Program-made: the position numbers and the translations under genes
Shown: in pieces, positions 59,304 through 64,000 of the stretch
Layout: each line of letters starts with the position of its first letter
How positions within the stretch are numbered: position 1 is the stretch's first letter
The notes under the pieces: generated by a model
The model's input: only the letters and a program-made list of their open reading frames with translations
Database searches by the model: none
What the model was told of the DNA's origin: nothing
DNA from: Branchiostoma lanceolatum
Taxonomy: Eukaryota > Chordata > Leptocardii > Amphioxiformes > Branchiostomatidae
Length of the DNA stretch: 64,000 nt
NCBI RefSeq assembly: GCF_035083965.1
Contig: NC_089735.1
Span: 13,762,501 to 13,826,500 of the forward strand
Direction of reading: 5' to 3'

Positions 59304-59920
59304 TGTCCGGACGAAAGAAACAGAACCCCGGCCCTTTTCAGGGCCACCCACATCCTCTCGAAAGAACTGTATTCTCTTCACACTGAATCAAACTGCACAA
59401 TGCAGATACACGAATTGATATAAACACACACATACAGTACATCTGTCGAGACTAAGACAATCTAGCAGTAAAAGTAACCTTACATATAACATATCCCAGT
59501 CCAAGATAGCTGACAGACAATTAAAGTAATTCGTGAGCAAGACCGCATCACACAAGTACAAGAAATGACCGCAATACGGTTCTTAGACGGCCCGCATCTT
59601 ACAAGTTTGTCGTCTAAGACTAGCTGACATATATGTATATCAAATGTGTGTGCAGGTTTTATGTTCGCGACCGGATGCACGTGGTCACATAACATTCTCT
59701 AATGTTAATAAAGTCACTGTCGGCTGAATTGATTTGCGTGTACAGGTATATGGTGTGTGTGTGTGTGTGGGGGGGGGGGGGGATGTGCGAGTCGTGAGTA
59801 ATTGTATTTCAGGCGCAACAACTGCGTCTGTTTAGAGAAAGGTGAAGGATACAGATCTTTCTGGGATATGTGGGTGGCCCTGAAAAGGGCCGGGGTTGTT
59901 GATGTTGTTTTCGGTCCGCC

Positions 59921-60510
<590 letters not shown>

Positions 60511-60940
60511 CGTGTCTCCACGATCCGGTTTTTGCAGCAAGCTCGGCACTTTTGGGGATAGCGAATGAACGATGCTTGCGCTATAGAATGGCAATGGGCT
60601 ACATACACTCGGGCAAACGCTCGTGCGTCTAGCCATACAATGGCAACAAGGCATTCGTCTACTTCATTGCTCAATTTTGCCTCGGCGAAATTCTGTCTGC
60701 CTGTGCGTGTGTGCGTCTATCCACCCATTCTTTTGGTGGTGGTCTGTCTGTGTGTTCGGGGGGGGGGGTCTTTTGATAGATTTTTTTTCTATCTTACATA
60801 TGTTATTTCATTCCTTTTCTCTGAGAGCATATGGTGTGTGGAAAAGTGATAACTTTGATGTGATTGACATAGTTCTTTTGTTAGGATGTGGGTGGCCCTG
60901 AAAAGGGCCGGGGTTTTCAGAAACTTGGACGGTCGGATCT

Positions 60941-61558
60941 TCACTTCTTCTTGGGCTTGGCCGCCTTCTTGGCAGGCGCTGCCTTCTTGGCGGCCGGCTT
61001 CTTTTTTGGCGTCTTCTTGGCCGGTTTCTTGGCGACTGGTTTCTTGGCCGGAGTTTTCTTAGTCTTCTTGGCGGCCGGCTTCTTGGCCTTCTTGGGGGTG
61101 GTAGCCTTCTTGGCCGCGGTCTTCTTCGGCTTGGCGGTCTTGGGCTTGGCGGCCTTCTTGGCCGCGGGTTTCTTGACCGGCTTCTTGGCGACAGGTTTCT
61201 TTGCGGCCTTCTCGGCGGCTTTCTTGGCTGCCACGTTGATTTTGAAGGATCCCGACGCTCCTGTACCCTTCACCTGAATGAGGGTGCCCTTCTCTACCAA
61301 GGCTTTCAGGGCGCGCTTGATGAAGTGTCCCTTCTTCTCCACGTCGAACTTGTAGTTGCCGGCGATGTACTTCTTGATGGCCAAGAGGGAAGAACCTTTG
61401 CGGTCCTTGAGCGCTTCCAGGGCCGCCGTGACCATGGCGGTGGTGGGCGGGTGAGCCGCAGGGGCCTTGGGCGCCTTCTTGGCCTTCTTTGGGGACGGTG
61501 CTGGGGCGGACATGTTAGCTTGCTTTGTCTGCGACGGACGTGCAAATGAACCCGACAT
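60941..61558 (-). CDS. H1: linker histone H1, diverged copy
   Basis: 205 residues from ATG 61558 ([19 protein letters not shown]) or 190 from 61513; the frame is open up to 61645. The globular domain differs by conservative changes ([28 protein letters not shown]). The leader differs from interior copies by a 6-bp indel and still links both ATGs in frame. Stem-loop 60909-60894. Confidence 0.96.
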   Translation of the reverse strand: MSGSFARPSQTKQANMSAPAPSPKKAKKAPKAPAAHPPTTAMVTAALEALKDRKGSSLLAIKKYIAGNYKFDVEKKGHFIKRALKALVEKGTLIQVKGTGASGSFKINVAAKKAAEKAAKKPVAKKPVKKPAAKKAAKPKTAKPKKTAAKKATTPKKAKKPAAKKTKKTPAKKPVAKKPAKKTPKKKPAAKKAAPAKKAAKPKKK

Positions 61559-61665
61559 CTTGTCAAACTGGCGTGAAGTAGCGACGGTGCGGACGTGGTC
61601 GAAAACGTCGTAGCCTGTCCGCGTCTTACTGTCTGTCTCGGCCAAATTTGTGTTTCTTTTCTAAC
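61559..61665 (-). promoter_or_regulatory. H1 promoter
   Basis: AAACACAAA box conserved at 61655-61647; the TATA-like element reads GACAGTAAGA here. Confidence 0.7.
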
Positions 61666-62342
61666 TTTACGGCTGAATTTCTCCCTTCCCGAGTATCAAA
61701 ATTGATACTGACTCGGTCTCTGTACAAGAGGACATGTCCAACTTACTAATTTGATGGAAGCGGCTGGTCACTGGCCCTCAGATATTGAGATATTTGCCAT
61801 ACTTTTCAGTAAGCACGCCCTGGACTCCACGCCGACGGCTGATCGTTTGCATGCAGAGAAACGAGCGAGCGCACATGAATTGATGAACACTCCCGGACTT
61901 TTGTTGACGCAGATATATCATATTTGAGCCAAGCAACTTCACTACGCGTGAACGAGCTCGACAAGATATAGATCATAAGTAACTTTGATACATAACACAC
62001 ACTCCCAAACACGCCACTTCAATCATATTCTTCACACGTATACCAAGAAAATAAAACATATATACTACGCTTCACACGCATTTATTAGTATCCAACCGTG
62101 CACACATATTTGCAGAACATCTCTCAACAAGACTATCACTAGCACTACAAAGAAAACAGTGGGGACCACCATACTAGTTCATTGTTGTGTGTTTGCATGA
62201 CCGGCTTGGGTCTGTCTTTGGTATTATGCTCGTTGTTCGAGTCAGGTGTGTACATGTGTTCGTTGTGAGAAGATACAGCTCTTTTGGGGAGATTTGGGTG
62301 GCCCTGAAAAGGGCCTGGGTTTGTCGATGGTCAGATTCTGCT

Positions 62343-62780
<438 letters not shown>

Positions 62781-62947
62781 CAAGCCACTAGCCAAGCAAG
62801 ACAATGCTACGCGGAGGATTTGACACCGACAAGACAAACATCTTGTCGGGAAAACACGAAAGCAGAAGAAAAGAAAATAAAGCGAAGAAAACGGATGAAT
62901 TTGCCCGAAACACAGTCAGCTAGTTGTAATGATATCATTGCTAGCAT

Positions 62948-62976
62948 GCTCAAAGCACGCAACGCACGCACGTACG

Positions 62977-63011
<35 letters not shown>

Positions 63012-63038
63012 ACAAACACACACACACACACACACACT

Positions 63039-63071
<33 letters not shown>
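62948..63071. repeat. (CGCA)n/(CA)n microsatellite of the H4-H2B spacer
   Basis: Mixed CGCA and CA repeats. The same CGCA start marks the left edge of the array at 29180; interior units have pure (CA)n. Confidence 0.9.
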
Positions 63072-63539
63072 CGTTGTCGATCAGAAGTTTGATTACACTT
63101 GTGAGACATTGCTTACTAGTGTATGTTTATGGCGTTTTGACTGGAAAAGGAACGCCGATCGACGGCCAATCCATTGTTCTACGTGTTCTAAGGAACGTCA
63201 CAGACGACAGTTGTTCCAGAAGGCAAGTGGCGCAAGCTTGTTGTTGCGTCACCTTTGCTTGGTGTAATAAGAACGTGTGCAGACTTTTATTACGTCAAAA
63301 TTCACTTTCTTTGTTGTTTGTTTTCTGTCATGATCATTCTGTTGTTTTTGTAGTTGTTGTGTGTTTTCCAGGTTAGTTCTGTACTGTTTTATGTCGCCTG
63401 CGATCCCAGGTTAGTGGCGTGTGCGTGGGTTGTGTGTAGTCGCTGTTTCGACTGGAATGTGATTGCTATAGCTCTTTTGTGAGGATGTGGGTGGCCTTGA
63501 AAAAGGCCGGGGTTTTGTCGTGCAGAGGCGTCGGTCGAT

Positions 63540-63902
63540 TTACTTGGAGCTGGTGTACTTGGTGACGGCCTTGGTTCCCTCGCTGACGGCGTGCTTGGCC
63601 AGCTCGCCCGGCAACAGGAGTCGCACGGCGGTCTGGATCTCGCGGCTGCTGATGGTGGAGCGCTTGTTGTAGTGAGCCAGTCGAGAAGCTTCGGCAGCGA
63701 TTCTCTCGAAAATGTCGTTGACGAAGGAGTTCATGATGCCCATGGCCTTGCTAGAGACGCCGGTGTCGGGGTGCACCTGCTTGAGCACCTTGTAGATGTA
63801 GACGCCGAAGGTTTCCCTTCTCTTTCTCCTCCTTCCGCGCTTCTTGTCTCCTGCGGGCCTGGCCTTGCCGGCTTTCTTGGCGGCTTTTCCACTTGGTGGC
63901 AT
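63540..63902 (-). CDS. H2B: histone H2B
   Basis: 120 residues, MPPSGK start chosen; the frame is open upstream. Stem-loop 63508-63493. First gene of a further unit cut by the window end. Confidence 0.98.
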   Translation of the reverse strand: MPPSGKAAKKAGKARPAGDKKRGRRRKRRETFGVYIYKVLKQVHPDTGVSSKAMGIMNSFVNDIFERIAAEASRLAHYNKRSTISSREIQTAVRLLLPGELAKHAVSEGTKAVTKYTSSK

Positions 63903-64000
63903 GACGAAGACGTTCTTGGCGTGTTTAGACAGCAAAGAATATAATCGCACTCGTCTCGGCCTGGCCTTTATATCGGAGAACAATGCAAATTTGGGGATTG
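63903..64000 (-). promoter_or_regulatory. H2B half of a divergent promoter, cut by the window end
   Basis: TATA 63973-63967 and a perfect octamer ATGCAAAT at 63983-63990. An H2A gene is expected to the right. Confidence 0.8.

Overview
The window is eukaryotic and almost certainly chordate; it most resembles a cephalochordate (amphioxus, Branchiostoma-like). This rests on a type II membrane C-type lectin of the kind expanded in lancelets, intron-rich orthologues of vertebrate SRD5A and NHLRC3, tRNA-derived SINEs, and tandem replication-dependent histone genes with canonical metazoan proteins. The species call is inference; no database was searched.

Region 1 (1-29.2 kb) holds spliced single-copy genes and interspersed repeats. 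Positions 1-2197 are the 3' end of a secreted, probably GPI-anchored protein whose stalk is made of twenty-two 33-bp repeats. Positions 4604-6680 (minus) are a complete five-exon type II transmembrane C-type lectin. Positions 8365-11865 (plus) are a five-exon steroid 5-alpha-reductase with one intron that is not GT-AG. Positions 14299-15199 (minus) are the last two exons of an unrecognised gene. Positions 17855-25470 (plus) are an NHLRC3 orthologue whose introns carry an almost perfect 46-bp-arm palindrome, an interspersed repeat, an antisense LINE ORF1 fragment and a SINE with target-site duplication. Positions 26.5-27.4 kb hold the 3' part of a Ty3/Gypsy-like fossil.

Region 2 (29.17-64.0 kb) is a tandem array of replication-dependent histone genes running past the right end. 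The ancestral unit, seen whole at 58253-63492 (5.24 kb), is H2B(-) H2A(+) H3(-) H1(-) H4(-), with H2B and H2A sharing a divergent promoter. Intact genes: 5 H2B, 5 H2A, 5 H3, 5 H1, 7 H4. Broken ones: 4 identical 5'-truncated H3 copies, 1 frameshifted H4, 2 H2A 3' fragments and 1 H2B 5' fragment. Almost every gene keeps the 16-nt histone 3' stem-loop; one stem-loop has no gene. Units in the interior look nearly identical, while the first unit and the last (right-hand) unit differ from them.

Units by H2B stem-loop or junction: U1 29646-33060 (H2B, H2A, truncated H3, broken H4); U2 33061-39761 and U3 39762-45888 (about 6.7-kb composites: H2B, H2A, truncated H3, H4 without promoter, H3, H1, H4); U4 45889-51789 (H2A fragment, 1.85-kb foldback element, H3, H1, H4); U5 51790-54973 (H2A fragment, H3, H1, H4 lost); U6 54974-58252 (H2B fragment, H2A, truncated H3, H4); U7 58253-63492 (full quintet); U8 from 63493 (H2B, cut by the window end).

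No wholly new system is demonstrated. The most unusual material is the rearranged histone array: propagated deletion junctions, a propagated truncated H3, promoter-less H4 genes, an orphan stem-loop and decayed regulatory motifs in the homogenised units. Identity levels were judged by eye; assembly error is a live alternative for the repeated units.
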